Positions 1 to 9,561 are shown, counted from the first letter of the stretch. The stretch: 48,431 nt of DNA from Methylomonas sp. (GCA_026989395.1 JALSJK010000141.1:1-48431); one strand, 5' to 3'. Numbers and translations: made by a program. Notes: generated from the sequence alone by a model not told the origin.

Positions 1-279
1 GGTTGAATCTTTTCAAATTGTTCTCGACTTATATCACTCGGGTATCTTTTATCTTCCATCGTTCATCTTTCATCTTTCAAATTGTTAAATGATACTATTA
101 ATGTCAGATCTTGAACAGGTTCTTAAATCTTGCTCCGTATCTCCCCAAATTTTATTTGCTGTGTAGGGTGTGGAAAAGCGATAATGCATACCACCATTTA
201 GTGGTTATGTTGCGCACAATGTTGGTAAATGGTTGCTTATTCCAACTTACGCCTCCGTCTTACAAATTTACGAGTTAAG
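1..279. other. No gene seen at left edge
   Basis: No convincing coding frame is seen. The stretch is T-rich and carries the 12-base direct repeat TTTCAAATTGTT at 11-22 and 75-86, and a short inverted repeat around ACCAC/GTGGT near 191-206. It lies downstream of the minus-strand lipoprotein gene, so it may hold that gene's 3' end signals, but no clear stem plus T-run was found. Confidence 0.4.
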
Positions 280-885
280 TTAAATAAACGGGGCACACAT
301 AGGCAAGTAAATTGGAGTGTTTTCATGAGTTAACTCAGGATATTGCTGGAAATAGTAATTACAAAGATCCTGTAAACTATAACAACTATCACGTTGAGTA
401 CCTGCAGCAAATGTGGTATTGCAATAGCTTCCTTCATAATTCATAATTACAATCACATGGCCAGTAAATTTAGTCAGTTTTCCATTTTTCATCAATGTTC
501 CTTTAAAACTTTGTTTAGTGCTATTTATAGCATTACGCAAGGCTGCGCTAGGGTTAACAAGTTTTGCATCGCAACTACTAGCGGTATTGTATTCTTGGTG
601 GAGTAAGTTTTTAGAAGTATCTTGAATTACATTGTTCTCAACTTGCTTATTTTCGAATTTTCCACACGGTGTAACCTCTCTTCCTGTGGCAACGTTTATT
701 ACTTTTGGAGTGTTTTTATCAAAATCTATTGCTACTGCATGGACAGCCTTAATTTTGGCTAACTCAGGTATCAACTGTGGTACTAGAGCAGGTTTATCGA
801 GAGGGTGATGTTTATCATGATGATAAAAACCACAAGAAACAAGGATTGTGCTTGATACAATGATAACTATGATTTTAGTAAGCAT
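280..885 (-). CDS. Hypothetical lipoprotein
   Basis: The product has 201 residues and a lipoprotein signal peptide: a hydrophobic stretch followed by the lipobox LVSC with the lipid-attachment Cys at about residue 18, so it should be membrane-anchored on the periplasmic face. The rest is unfamiliar. It has several cysteines in the second half (YCN, SCYS, DLCN, MCAP) that could form disulfides. The ATG at 885 is preceded by AGGAGA at good spacing, which supports the start. The gene sits downstream of and in line with the FecR-TPR-barrel genes, but no functional link can be shown. Family not recognised. Confidence 0.75.
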   Translation of the reverse strand: MLTKIIVIIVSSTILVSCGFYHHDKHHPLDKPALVPQLIPELAKIKAVHAVAIDFDKNTPKVINVATGREVTPCGKFENKQVENNVIQDTSKNLLHQEYNTASSCDAKLVNPSAALRNAINSTKQSFKGTLMKNGKLTKFTGHVIVIMNYEGSYCNTTFAAGTQRDSCYSLQDLCNYYFQQYPELTHENTPIYLPMCAPFI

Positions 886-930
886 AATTTGTTCTCCTTT
901 TTGTTATAAATTTTTTTAAATTTGAAATAT

Positions 931-3900
931 TCAATAAGATAAGTTCATTTTAAAGAATATTTCACGTTCAGGGACAAAACGAGTCAGTTGAGGACCGCTC
1001 GCATCAAAAACACTGTTATATTTAAAGCCTTTATTGTCGAACAAGTTTCTAATTTCGAGACTGAAAAAGCCTAATTTTTTTGGCAGTCGGTATCCTAAAA
1101 TTGCATCAAATGTCCAAAAATCTTCATTTTCAATTTTTAAAAAATCTAACCCGCTTCCATTTAATTCTTCTTCGGGACGTACAAATTCAGTTTTTTGATT
1201 TATATAATTTGCAGTAATTCTTACAAAAATCCCATTAGGATGGAAAAAATTAAAGGTAGTTGGGACAAAGTGAGTTAGAGTTTTTCTTGGTAGTGATTTA
1301 TTACCTTCACCAACAACAAAATCACTTACAAAATCATCAAATTGATATTTAGTACTGATTGTTAACCAATTGGTTGGCGCCCAATTTATATATGCAAGAT
1401 GTGAGGTTTCATCTCGATCTCGAGGTTTTATGATCGTCTTATAGGGTTCAAGAAATGTCGTGTTGGTAATTTGTTCTGTTGTATGGCGCCAGAACAATTC
1501 GCCACCGACATATAGATTGTTGGTAGGCATAATATCAATGCCTATTCCATACTGCCAAGCTCGGGTTCCATTGTTATCATCAAAAAATTGATTGAATCCA
1601 GCTATTTGTGTCGGTTCAATAGTTTGATTGACAGTTAAAGGTCTTTTTAAAGTTCGAAAAGCAGCAGCGCGGAAAGTTAGTTTATTAAAAGGATTCCAGA
1701 TTAAACCAAATTTTGGATTGATTTGCTTTCTATCAAATATCTCTGTTTCGTAGTTTTCGAAACTTAGACCTAGAATGGTGGTTAAATTGGGGGTTATGTG
1801 ATATTGCGAATAGATATAACTGGTAAAAAAACTTTGTTTCTCAAAATTTTTACGTATTGGTAATTTTTTTCTTGTAGTTTTTTTGGGGGGGCCAAATGGT
1901 AATGGATTGGTTGTGGTTATTTCTTCAATTCTTTTTTGAATTGATTCAGATTTTAGGTTGTTGTATCCGATACCCAAGATGAAATTAAATCTTTCTAAAT
2001 TAAATAAATATTGGGCTTCCAATTGATAAGCTGTTTGTTCAATGCCTTCTGAATCATTTTTTTTTATTATTGTAGGCAAGGGAATTTCTTTTTTTACCAC
2101 TGTAGGATTAAGTTCTTGTTCTTTAAACTTTGTGTAGATAGCAGAAAAAATAAAATCCTGTTCTGGAGAAATTTTATACCGCAACCCAAACCTAGCTGAA
2201 TCCTGATCAATACTTTCCCTGAAATTTTCCTGATGAAACCCATTAAACCGCAACGGAACATCACCTGCAGTAACATCTTCTCTTTTAAACTCAACCTGAA
2301 TATTCAAATCAGGGGTAATAGCAACTTGAGCAAAAGCATTGTAAATATTTCGCTTATAATCATCATTTTTACGAAAACCGTCAGTCCGATATTGAAATTG
2401 GCCTAAACTGATCGAAAATTGGTCATAAACTCCTGTAATAATGGCGCTATCAGTACGAGTATCATTGCTGCCAATGGCACCATTTAATAAAATATGAGCG
2501 CCATTTGATGTAAATAATGGATCATATTCATTGGATGAGAGACTGCCAGGGCCGGTGGAATTGAGAATACCAATATTTTCACCGGTTAATTGCGGCTGTA
2601 CCGGCACGGTATTAATCGGTTGGAATAATTGCGCTTGCAGTAATTCACTGGCTCTAGCAATACGTTGCCTGGGCCTGCCTTGCAAAGTGTCAGATAAAAA
2701 CCGATGTGCTGATGGATTAGTATAGTCTTGGCCGAGCGAAGTCCAGGCTTGTTTAAGTGCTACGCGATCGAAACCCAAGTCTTGGTAAATACGGGCCATA
2801 TTGGCGGATCTTGCTGCGGTATCCTCATCCAACAACAACCTGGACCGATAAACCCCGCGATTATCATTCAATTCAATCGCTTTCTGCATATCATGCAACG
2901 CTTCAATTGGCCGGTTGGTTGTTTGTTTCAGTATCGCATCGTAAAACCACGGGGTTGGGTCGTTGGGGTCCATTTTCTTGGCGATGGCCAATTCCGTTGC
3001 CGCAAAGCCCTCATTTCTAAGTTCATAATAGGCTTTTCCCAAATAACTCCGCATGATGGCGTTGTCGGGGTCAAGGGTAACGGCGGCTTCTAGATCACGA
3101 GTGCCTTGTTTTATGTCGCCTTTTCTGATTTTTGCCAACCCGGTTCCCAGCCATGCCAATGGGTCGGCTGAATTCAGGCCGATGGCTTTGTTAAAAGCCG
3201 TTTTCGCTTCATCTATATCAATTTGTGCCAGATAGGCAAAACCTAATACGGTTTGAGTGCGTTCCAGTTGAGGATTGAGTTGTTGGGCCTTTTTTGCCGA
3301 TTCTAGGGCATCGCTGCGTTTGCCGGTTGACAGTTGTAATTCTGCCAGTCGCGCCCAAGCCAGAGCATTGCCGGGGTCTAGTTTTACGGCTTGTTGAGTG
3401 ACTTCCAGTGCTTCAGGAATTTTGAAAGCGGCTTGCAGGGCATAGGAAAGTGCAATTTGAGTTACCGCAGAGCCTGGGCTTAGCTGAGTGGATTTTCGTG
3501 CCAGTGTTAATGCTTGTTCTGTCCGGTTTTGGGTAACGGCGATAATGGTTTTAATGGCCAGTGCCGTGCTGCTGGTTGCTTTTATTTGTTGTGCATGTTC
3601 AGCTTCCTGCAATGCTTCGGTGACGCTGCCAACGGTTAATAATAAGGAAGCTTTCAGGGCAAAAAAATGATCATCTTGTTGGCGTGCTGGAACTTTTTCT
3701 AAAAGCTGCAAGGCTTGGTAGACATTGCCTTGTTGATAAGCATTTAGGGCTGTTTGTAAAGTTGGTATGGTTTCAAGGTTTTGGAAATCTACAATGGGTG
3801 GATAATATAACGCCCATTGCACCGCGTCTTTAGGATGAATGGTCAGTGCTTTCACCCTTGTGATCTGGTCTTTGCCGGTTATGCCAACTTGTTGTTTATT

Positions 3901-4404
3901 AATTAGTACCCGGCCAGTTTGGTTTTCGGCGGCAACCCGTCCGTCAAAAACGGTAATTTCTGTTTGTTGCTTAGATACCCGAACTAGAAACTCAGTACCT
4001 TCATGGACGGCATTAACAAACGGGGTATCAATTTCAAGTTGGTGTGGGTGACGGCTTCTAAAAAATGCGCCGCCTTCAAATAATTCCAGTAACCAGGAGA
4101 ATTTACTCTTGTTCAGGATTGGAAAACTCAGGGTACTGCTTTGTTCTAATGTCACCAGAGATTCATTGCCAAGTTCGATCGTTACTCGGCTATGCCGGTT
4201 GGTGCGAAGTCTGTCGCCCTGGCAAAAATATTCATCTTTTTTGACAGCAATCCATTGTGAGTGACGATACCCTAGTTTTTCAACCTGGCCTTTGGCTGAG
4301 ACTAATTTGGCAATCCACTGCTGCTCACACTCCGGCGCTGCTTTCACAACGTATGGAAAGCTGAGAATGATGACAGTAAAATAAAGTCGGGTATTTATTA
4401 GCAC
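931..4404 (-). CDS. FecR-TPR-outer membrane beta-barrel fusion, copy 1
   Basis: The protein has 1157 residues in three parts. A signal peptide (about 1-23) leads into a FecR domain (about 30-180; GDRLRTNRHSRVTIELG, TPFVNAVHEGTEFLV and VFDGRVA are typical). A TPR array follows (about 210-590; repeated A-W/L-G-x-A-x6-A and N-P elements). The rest, to 1157, resembles the C-terminal barrel of TonB-dependent receptors: many aromatic-ended strands, an IRNLFDN motif and a final aromatic Tyr. No plug domain or TonB box is visible. Cys26 and Cys61 are conserved in the two FecR relatives nearby. The start is GTG at 4404 with a weak ribosome site. TPR plus barrel recalls PgaA- or BcsC-type exporters, while FecR recalls surface signalling; the role is unknown. 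Confidence 0.85.
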   Translation of the reverse strand: MLINTRLYFTVIILSFPYVVKAAPECEQQWIAKLVSAKGQVEKLGYRHSQWIAVKKDEYFCQGDRLRTNRHSRVTIELGNESLVTLEQSSTLSFPILNKSKFSWLLELFEGGAFFRSRHPHQLEIDTPFVNAVHEGTEFLVRVSKQQTEITVFDGRVAAENQTGRVLINKQQVGITGKDQITRVKALTIHPKDAVQWALYYPPIVDFQNLETIPTLQTALNAYQQGNVYQALQLLEKVPARQQDDHFFALKASLLLTVGSVTEALQEAEHAQQIKATSSTALAIKTIIAVTQNRTEQALTLARKSTQLSPGSAVTQIALSYALQAAFKIPEALEVTQQAVKLDPGNALAWARLAELQLSTGKRSDALESAKKAQQLNPQLERTQTVLGFAYLAQIDIDEAKTAFNKAIGLNSADPLAWLGTGLAKIRKGDIKQGTRDLEAAVTLDPDNAIMRSYLGKAYYELRNEGFAATELAIAKKMDPNDPTPWFYDAILKQTTNRPIEALHDMQKAIELNDNRGVYRSRLLLDEDTAARSANMARIYQDLGFDRVALKQAWTSLGQDYTNPSAHRFLSDTLQGRPRQRIARASELLQAQLFQPINTVPVQPQLTGENIGILNSTGPGSLSSNEYDPLFTSNGAHILLNGAIGSNDTRTDSAIITGVYDQFSISLGQFQYRTDGFRKNDDYKRNIYNAFAQVAITPDLNIQVEFKREDVTAGDVPLRFNGFHQENFRESIDQDSARFGLRYKISPEQDFIFSAIYTKFKEQELNPTVVKKEIPLPTIIKKNDSEGIEQTAYQLEAQYLFNLERFNFILGIGYNNLKSESIQKRIEEITTTNPLPFGPPKKTTRKKLPIRKNFEKQSFFTSYIYSQYHITPNLTTILGLSFENYETEIFDRKQINPKFGLIWNPFNKLTFRAAAFRTLKRPLTVNQTIEPTQIAGFNQFFDDNNGTRAWQYGIGIDIMPTNNLYVGGELFWRHTTEQITNTTFLEPYKTIIKPRDRDETSHLAYINWAPTNWLTISTKYQFDDFVSDFVVGEGNKSLPRKTLTHFVPTTFNFFHPNGIFVRITANYINQKTEFVRPEEELNGSGLDFLKIENEDFWTFDAILGYRLPKKLGFFSLEIRNLFDNKGFKYNSVFDASGPQLTRFVPEREIFFKMNLSY

Positions 4405-4531
4405 AATGTTTCTTTAATGGTTTTTATTTTTCAATCTTTATAGAGGAAGATTTTTCATTTCCACGCATTCTCGGCTATGCCTTATTTTTATTTGCTTTTG
4501 TCGGCATTGTATGCTCAATGTCTTTGAAAAT

Positions 4532-4553
4532 GCAATTTAATGGTAAAATTACC
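4532..4553. repeat. Palindrome-bearing repeat, copy A
   Basis: GCAATTTAATGGTAAAATTACC matches positions 5083-5104 with two mismatches. The core GGTAAAATTACC is a near-perfect palindrome. It lies just past the stop of the truncated FecR gene. Confidence 0.5.
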
Positions 4554-4558
4554 ATGTT

Positions 4559-4945
4559 TTAACTAGTTGCCGGATGACCAACAACTTTCGCCAACCAGAA
4601 CAGATACTGTTGAATCAGATTAAGGCGTAAATCGTGTTGTTTAACTGTATCGGGAAAGGTCAGGGTGCTGTTCGGCTCTAGTTCCACGGTTGTGGCCGGT
4701 TCGATAATGAGCTTAAGTTTTGCCCGGCTATTTCGTGCGGTACGGATTTTGTCACCATAACAAAAACTATCGTAGGAGCTGACGGGCCGCCATCTTGTTT
4801 GATTTTTTGTTAATTTTTCTACTTTTCCTTTTGCCGATATCAATCTGGCGACCCATTGCTCACACTCGGGTGAGGCTTCAAGTGAAAGCGAAGTAATGAG
4901 AAAAAGAAAAAAAAGGTAAACTTTGCTGTGTATCATAGCCGCCAT
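4559..4945 (-). pseudogene. Truncated FecR-domain copy
   Basis: This 128-residue product aligns with the N-terminus of the two large neighbours: a signal peptide, then PECEQW, SAKGKVEKL, a Cys before GDKIRTARNSRAKL, and NSTLTFP. After that it diverges and stops, missing the second half of the FecR domain (the NAVHEGTEF part), the TPRs and the barrel. It sits exactly between the two full-length copies. The simplest reading is a leftover of tandem duplication. It keeps an intact signal peptide and the Cys pair, so it could still be a small secreted protein. ATG at 4945 or 4936 could serve as start; neither has a strong ribosome site. Confidence 0.6.
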
Positions 4946-5082
4946 CCATAAGAGTGATCTTCTTATTAATATGAACTTGTTTTTTCTTCATCCCTGGATC
5001 CGTTTTTTTTATTAGATATTACATAAAGAAAAATGAGTTCTTTTTGTTTTGATGGAATAGTAAGCGTTATGAAAGGAGGAAA

Positions 5083-5104
5083 GCAATGTAATGGTAATAT
5101 TACC
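5083..5104. repeat. Palindrome-bearing repeat, copy B
   Basis: This is the second copy of the 22-base motif at 4532-4553; its core GGTAATATTACC is a perfect 12-base palindrome. The two copies bracket the truncated FecR gene. Confidence 0.5.
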
Positions 5105-5230
5105 GGGGATGCGGACGGCGGTTATTTCTACTTCATAACCCCCCTTCGTTCGAAGAGGGTCTTTGTTAAATGTTTTAGGAATGAGCACGGAATAAGTTTG
5201 GCATGGCAATTGGCGCCGTATTTTTATTCG

Positions 5231-5371
5231 TATTCAAGGCGTAGAAATAGGCGCATAGCCAGCTATGTATACTGTTTACGCTGAAAAATACACTTTTTAC
5301 ATTCTGTAACATACTGAATATAAAGCAATTGTTGTGATTGTATTGAGGTATTTTTGGCCGTAAACAGTATA
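5231..5371. repeat. Hairpin-forming intergenic repeat
   Basis: Two structures are visible. Positions 5239-5282 fold around CATAGC-CA-GCTATG with outer arms GCGTAGAAATA and TACTGTTTACGC. In addition, 5268-5290 and 5349-5371 are 23-base inverted copies of each other (TATTTTT, then GTAAACAGTATA). The inner AGGCGCATAGC-AGCTAYG core also occurs, in reverse, in the palindromic element at 18862-19027, so this is probably one member of an interspersed repeat family. Two further small hairpins, at GGTTAT/ATAACC and CCCTTCG/CGAAGAGGG, lie just to the left between 5118 and 5160. Confidence 0.6.
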
Positions 5372-5440
5372 ACTATTTTTACTACGCAGAAGACGGATAA
5401 AAAGACAAGCCAGTTATTAAAGTTATTTCATATTCGTTCC

Positions 5441-5758
5441 TTACTGCTTTTGAGTGCCGGATGGACATTGGCTGCCAGGAAATTGTCTGCAAACTTTGAT
5501 AATAGTCGTTCCACCAGGTGTGCGAATGGGAACATCAGCACAGCATTTTACGGATGTGCTGCGCAGTTTTAAAACGGGTGCAGCGGGCTGCTCCAGTTCT
5601 GCAGTTGATTTTTTTGTAAATACAACTGATCCATCGTCCGCTAATTCAGGCACGTAGACTTCTGAATAGGATTGGTTTTCTTCTGCTTGAGTGGTTGAAA
5701 TCAGCAATAGTGAGATGAAAACAGAAATAATGAGATGTTTGAGTTTACGATTATTCAT
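5441..5758 (-). CDS. Small secreted Cys-containing protein
   Basis: The product has 105 residues with a clear signal peptide ending at about TTQA. The mature part begins acidic (EENQSYSEVYVPELADDG) and ends in a Cys-rich tail (VKCCADVP, VCRQFPGSQCPSG). GAGG precedes the ATG at 5758 with good spacing. It lies between the truncated FecR copy and the second large FecR-TPR-barrel gene on the same strand, so it may belong to that locus. Family not recognised. Confidence 0.7.
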   Translation of the reverse strand: MNNRKLKHLIISVFISLLLISTTQAEENQSYSEVYVPELADDGSVVFTKKSTAELEQPAAPVLKLRSTSVKCCADVPIRTPGGTTIIKVCRQFPGSQCPSGTQKQ

Positions 5759-5891
5759 GATATGCCTCGCTTGTTTTTGTTATATAAATGCGTAGTCTGG
5801 AACAGTTTTCTTGGGCTAATTGCCAAGTTTTAGATTAACACTTTTATTTACTGCGGTCAGTAAATTCTGATGAAGTGACACGCAATGGAAA

Positions 5892-8800
5892 TCAAAAAAC
5901 ATCAAAATCAAAAATCACTTGACCAAAAAGTGTACGTTCAGGTAAGTATCGCGCTCTGCTTGGTAAGCCAGTAATCAGGTTTCTATCCGCATACTGGTAA
6001 TTTTCATTCAACAAATTTCTGATGCCGAATTCAGCACGACCATATCTTTTAGGGAATTTGTAGCCAATAAGAGCATCAATTGACCAGAAATGTTCGTGTC
6101 CAGAGTTTTCAGCAGCATCACTGCGAACCCGCTGTTTAACAAAGGTGGCACGAAATTTAGAATATAAGCCATTGGCGGCGAAGAAATTTAATGATATGGG
6201 TACTTGATGAGTAATAATATCGCTAAGGAAAGGGTTGCTGTTCGATATTTCTTTGCTAATTTGCCGGTCAAGTATGACTAACTGGTACTCTATACTGGTT
6301 GAAATTTGTTTGGTTGGGGTCCAGTTAAAATAGCTTCGGGCAGTAAATTCATGTTGGCGTTCGTATTGTATAAAGGCTGAATCAGCTGTTACCTGGATAA
6401 AATCAGGACTGCTGTCATCAATTAGCGGGATATCTGGTTCTGAAACAACAACCGGAACTTTCAGCTTTCGATAAGTGCCTTCAAGCCCAAAATAAGTGGA
6501 TTGATTAAATTTGTGATCGATACCTAAACCAAAGTGCTCATATTTTGTGCCGGCATCATCGTCAAAAAATTGTACAAAACCGGCGATTTGTGCGGGTTCA
6601 ATAGTTTGATTGGCGCTAAATGTTTTTTTCACCCCTTGAAAATAGGCGGCTCGTAGAGTGGTGCTGTCAAACAAGTTCCAGAGTAGGCCAAGTTTGGGGT
6701 TAAAGCGCTGAATGTCGGGTAAGGTATGATTATCGATGGAGTCAAAACTGACGCCTAAAATAGCAGTGAGATTTTTATAAGTCAGAAAAGAATAAAGATA
6801 GGCGTTAATGTGGTCTGAATCTCGATCGGTACGGGTATTGATTTTGAGAGCAACATCTTTGGCAGGAATGTTAAAAAAGCCAGGAATGAAAAAGCCCGGG
6901 ATATGAATATTTTGGGTTAGCAACACATTTTGCGGTTGGTTATTGTTGATATAGCCAGCACCAGCAATCAATTTAGCCCATTTGAAATCTTTGATCATTT
7001 GCAGTTCAATGCTGAAGGTATCTGCATTGTCCTTTATACTGACCGGGAGAGAGTCGCTAGCAAATTCGGTGGTAAAACCTGAAGAAAAGTCATCTTTGGT
7101 ATAAATACCTGAAAACAGAATATTCGTTGCAGGATCGGGTTGAAAATGTCCGCCAACCCGGTAAAGTTGCCGTTTGAATTTTTCCTGCAAGGTATTTGAG
7201 AACAAACGGTTGTTAAAATATTGGCTCAAATCGCCATTTTTCAGGAAATTGTAGCGATATTCAAATTGCAGGTTCAGTTTGTCTGTCAATTGGTATTGGA
7301 CAAAGGCATTGTAGATGTCTTGTTTGATAGCGTTATTCTCGCGGACTCCATCACTTTGGAAATGGTATTGTCCAATGCTATATGATAATTTGTTCCAAAT
7401 GCCGGCATGAACCAATTCTTCTCCATAACTCCCTTTATTGCCAATTATGCCAGACCCTTGCAGGGTAAATTGGTTACGTTCGAATAGCGAATTGTATTCG
7501 TTAAAAGAGGTGCTTCCTAAAGTATTGGAAGCTAAACGATCACTTTCTGCCAGACGTGGTTGAATTGGCGTGATATTAATCGGCTGTAATAATTGTGATT
7601 GCAAAAGAGCGCTGACACGGGCAATTTCATGACGTGGCAAAGCGGCATAATTGTCGGCCAGTAAGCGATGGGCAGAATAATTTGCCGGATCAATAGTCAC
7701 CGATTTCCAGCCTTCAACCAGGCCGAGTTGTTGAAAACCCAAATCATTGTAAATTCTTCCGAGACTGGCGCTACGGGCTGCTAAATCTTCGTCAAGCAGC
7801 AATTTTGAGCGATAAATACCTCTGTTATCATTTAATTCGATGGCTTTTTGCATGTCATGGAAGGCTTCGATAGGTCGATTTTGCGTTTGTTTAAGAATGG
7901 CATCGTAAAACCACGGAGTCGGGTCATTTGGATCCATTTCTTTACCAAGAGTAAATTCAGTTGCCGCAAAGTTTTCATTTTTGAGTTCGTAATAGGCTTT
8001 CCCCAAGTAGCTACGAATAAGGGCATTGTTAGGATCTAAATTGACGGCAGTTTCCAATTCCCGGGTTCCTTCTGCAAGTAAACCGGATCTGATTTTTGCC
8101 AGACCTAAACCTAAATGGGCGAGGGGATCGGAAGAATCTGATTTAATAGCTTGGTTGAAAGCCAGCTGTGCTCGTTCGATCTCAATTTGGGCTAGATAGA
8201 CAAAACCAAGGATGGTTAGGGTTCTGGGCTGTTCTGGGTTGAGGATTTGGGCTTTTGCAGCCGCATCAAGTGCGCCACTTCGATTTCCTGAAGCCAGGCG
8301 TAATTCAGCCAATCTGGCCCAGGCCAAAGCATTTTCGGGCGACAAATGTGTGGCTTGCTGGGTGGCAAGCAATGCTTTGTCGATATCAAACCTGGCCTGA
8401 TACACATAGGACAAGGCGATTTTTGCGATAGCCGATTCAGGATTACGTTTAGTGGCCTGCAATGCCAGATTTTCAGCTTTGGAGAGTTGGTTCTTGCTTA
8501 AAGCAATGACTGATTTAAGAGCTATTGCGGTGCCGAATGTCGTTTCCAGTCTCTCTGCTTGTTGCAAGTCATCAAGAGCTTCTTCAACACTTCCCACTGT
8601 TAAAAGTAAAGATGCCTTCAAAGCGAAAAAATATTCATTCTGCAGGGTTTTTGGCGTATGTTCCAGAATGGTAAGCGCTTGATAAATATTGCCATGATGA
8701 TAAGCGGATAAGGCTTTTTGAATGTCCGGGGTATGGATGACTGATGCCAGTTTTTGGTAATCAACAATGGGTGGATAATATAAAGCCCACTGCACAGCAT

Positions 8801-9401
8801 CTTCCTGATTTATGGTTATGGGGCGTTTCTGAGGGGCTTGATTCTGAGTAGAAATTGCCATGAAGCCTTTTTCAATTTTGATTTGGCCAGCCTGATTTTT
8901 TGCGGCAACACGGCCATCAAATACTGTAATTTCAGTGCGGTTGTTTTTGACGGTAACCAAGAATTCCGTACCTTCATGGACTGCATTAACGAAAGGAGTA
9001 TGAATTTCCAGTTGATGGAATTTTCGGCTTCTAAAAAATGCCGAACCTTTGAAAAAGTTGATAAACCAGGAAAGTGATTGATTTTGAGTAGGGGCGGGGA
9101 AGATCAGGGTACTGTTTTGTTCCAGTGTCACCAAAGATTGATTACTGAATTCCAGTGTTACCCTGCTATGGCGTAATGTTCGAATTTTATCACCCGGGCA
9201 AAAAATTTCGTTGCTGGCAGTTTGTTGCCATGAGGATTGATTAGCATGCTGAATTTCAATGCGACCATTTCCAGAGGCAATCCTGGCAAGCCATTGTTCA
9301 CATTCTGATGCTATTGTAATACCGGAAAGGAATGATAAAAAAAAGAAAAAAAGACAGTTTGAGAAGAAGAGCCATTTTGTTGTTCTTGTAAATGATGCCA
9401 T
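5892..9401 (-). CDS. FecR-TPR-outer membrane beta-barrel fusion, copy 2
   Basis: This 1169-residue paralogue of the 931-4404 gene has the same order: signal peptide (about 1-31), FecR domain with the ECEQW and FCPGDKIRT cysteines and VNAVHEGTEFLV, a TPR array, then a plug-less beta-barrel with IRNLLNEN near the end and a terminal Phe. The FecR and TPR parts are very close to copy 1 (for instance YPPIVD, then ELNDNRG-YRS-LLLDED), while the barrel loops diverge strongly. That is what is expected if the surface-exposed loops face different ligands or phage. The ATG at 9401 has only a weak ribosome site. The cyclase gene upstream is 160 bases away on the same strand, so co-transcription is plausible. 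Confidence 0.85.
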   Translation of the reverse strand: MASFTRTTKWLFFSNCLFFFFLSFLSGITIASECEQWLARIASGNGRIEIQHANQSSWQQTASNEIFCPGDKIRTLRHSRVTLEFSNQSLVTLEQNSTLIFPAPTQNQSLSWFINFFKGSAFFRSRKFHQLEIHTPFVNAVHEGTEFLVTVKNNRTEITVFDGRVAAKNQAGQIKIEKGFMAISTQNQAPQKRPITINQEDAVQWALYYPPIVDYQKLASVIHTPDIQKALSAYHHGNIYQALTILEHTPKTLQNEYFFALKASLLLTVGSVEEALDDLQQAERLETTFGTAIALKSVIALSKNQLSKAENLALQATKRNPESAIAKIALSYVYQARFDIDKALLATQQATHLSPENALAWARLAELRLASGNRSGALDAAAKAQILNPEQPRTLTILGFVYLAQIEIERAQLAFNQAIKSDSSDPLAHLGLGLAKIRSGLLAEGTRELETAVNLDPNNALIRSYLGKAYYELKNENFAATEFTLGKEMDPNDPTPWFYDAILKQTQNRPIEAFHDMQKAIELNDNRGIYRSKLLLDEDLAARSASLGRIYNDLGFQQLGLVEGWKSVTIDPANYSAHRLLADNYAALPRHEIARVSALLQSQLLQPINITPIQPRLAESDRLASNTLGSTSFNEYNSLFERNQFTLQGSGIIGNKGSYGEELVHAGIWNKLSYSIGQYHFQSDGVRENNAIKQDIYNAFVQYQLTDKLNLQFEYRYNFLKNGDLSQYFNNRLFSNTLQEKFKRQLYRVGGHFQPDPATNILFSGIYTKDDFSSGFTTEFASDSLPVSIKDNADTFSIELQMIKDFKWAKLIAGAGYINNNQPQNVLLTQNIHIPGFFIPGFFNIPAKDVALKINTRTDRDSDHINAYLYSFLTYKNLTAILGVSFDSIDNHTLPDIQRFNPKLGLLWNLFDSTTLRAAYFQGVKKTFSANQTIEPAQIAGFVQFFDDDAGTKYEHFGLGIDHKFNQSTYFGLEGTYRKLKVPVVVSEPDIPLIDDSSPDFIQVTADSAFIQYERQHEFTARSYFNWTPTKQISTSIEYQLVILDRQISKEISNSNPFLSDIITHQVPISLNFFAANGLYSKFRATFVKQRVRSDAAENSGHEHFWSIDALIGYKFPKRYGRAEFGIRNLLNENYQYADRNLITGLPSRARYLPERTLFGQVIFDFDVF

Positions 9402-9561
9402 TATTTATCTTTAGTGCATCTATTTCTTACGTGTTATAAGGAATGGTGATACACGAATACTGTATATTATGTGGGTTGAAGGAAAGTAGAGATTAACATA
9501 AAAACTAAGTAGATCCCATTTTCGATTTGTTTTCGAAAGTTTTAGTAGCTCGTTTGTGCCA

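Noticed and set aside
5033-5284. 83-codon plus-strand frame with a nearby AAAGGAGGAAA
   Set aside because: The good ribosome-like site leads to ATG-TAA at once in its own frame, and the longer frame lies across hairpin repeats with no protein-like pattern.
5354-5572. 72-codon plus-strand frame opposite the small secreted protein
   Set aside because: It is antisense to a gene with a clear signal peptide and ribosome site, and has none itself.
5847-5864. Perfect TTTACTG/CAGTAAA hairpin after the second fusion gene
   Set aside because: The stem is only seven bases and no T-run follows on either strand, so a terminator call is not supported; single copy, so no operator evidence.
931-9401. Classing the large fusion proteins as ordinary TonB-dependent receptors
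   Set aside because: No plug domain or TonB box is visible and a TPR array precedes the barrel, so energy-coupled uptake cannot be assumed.
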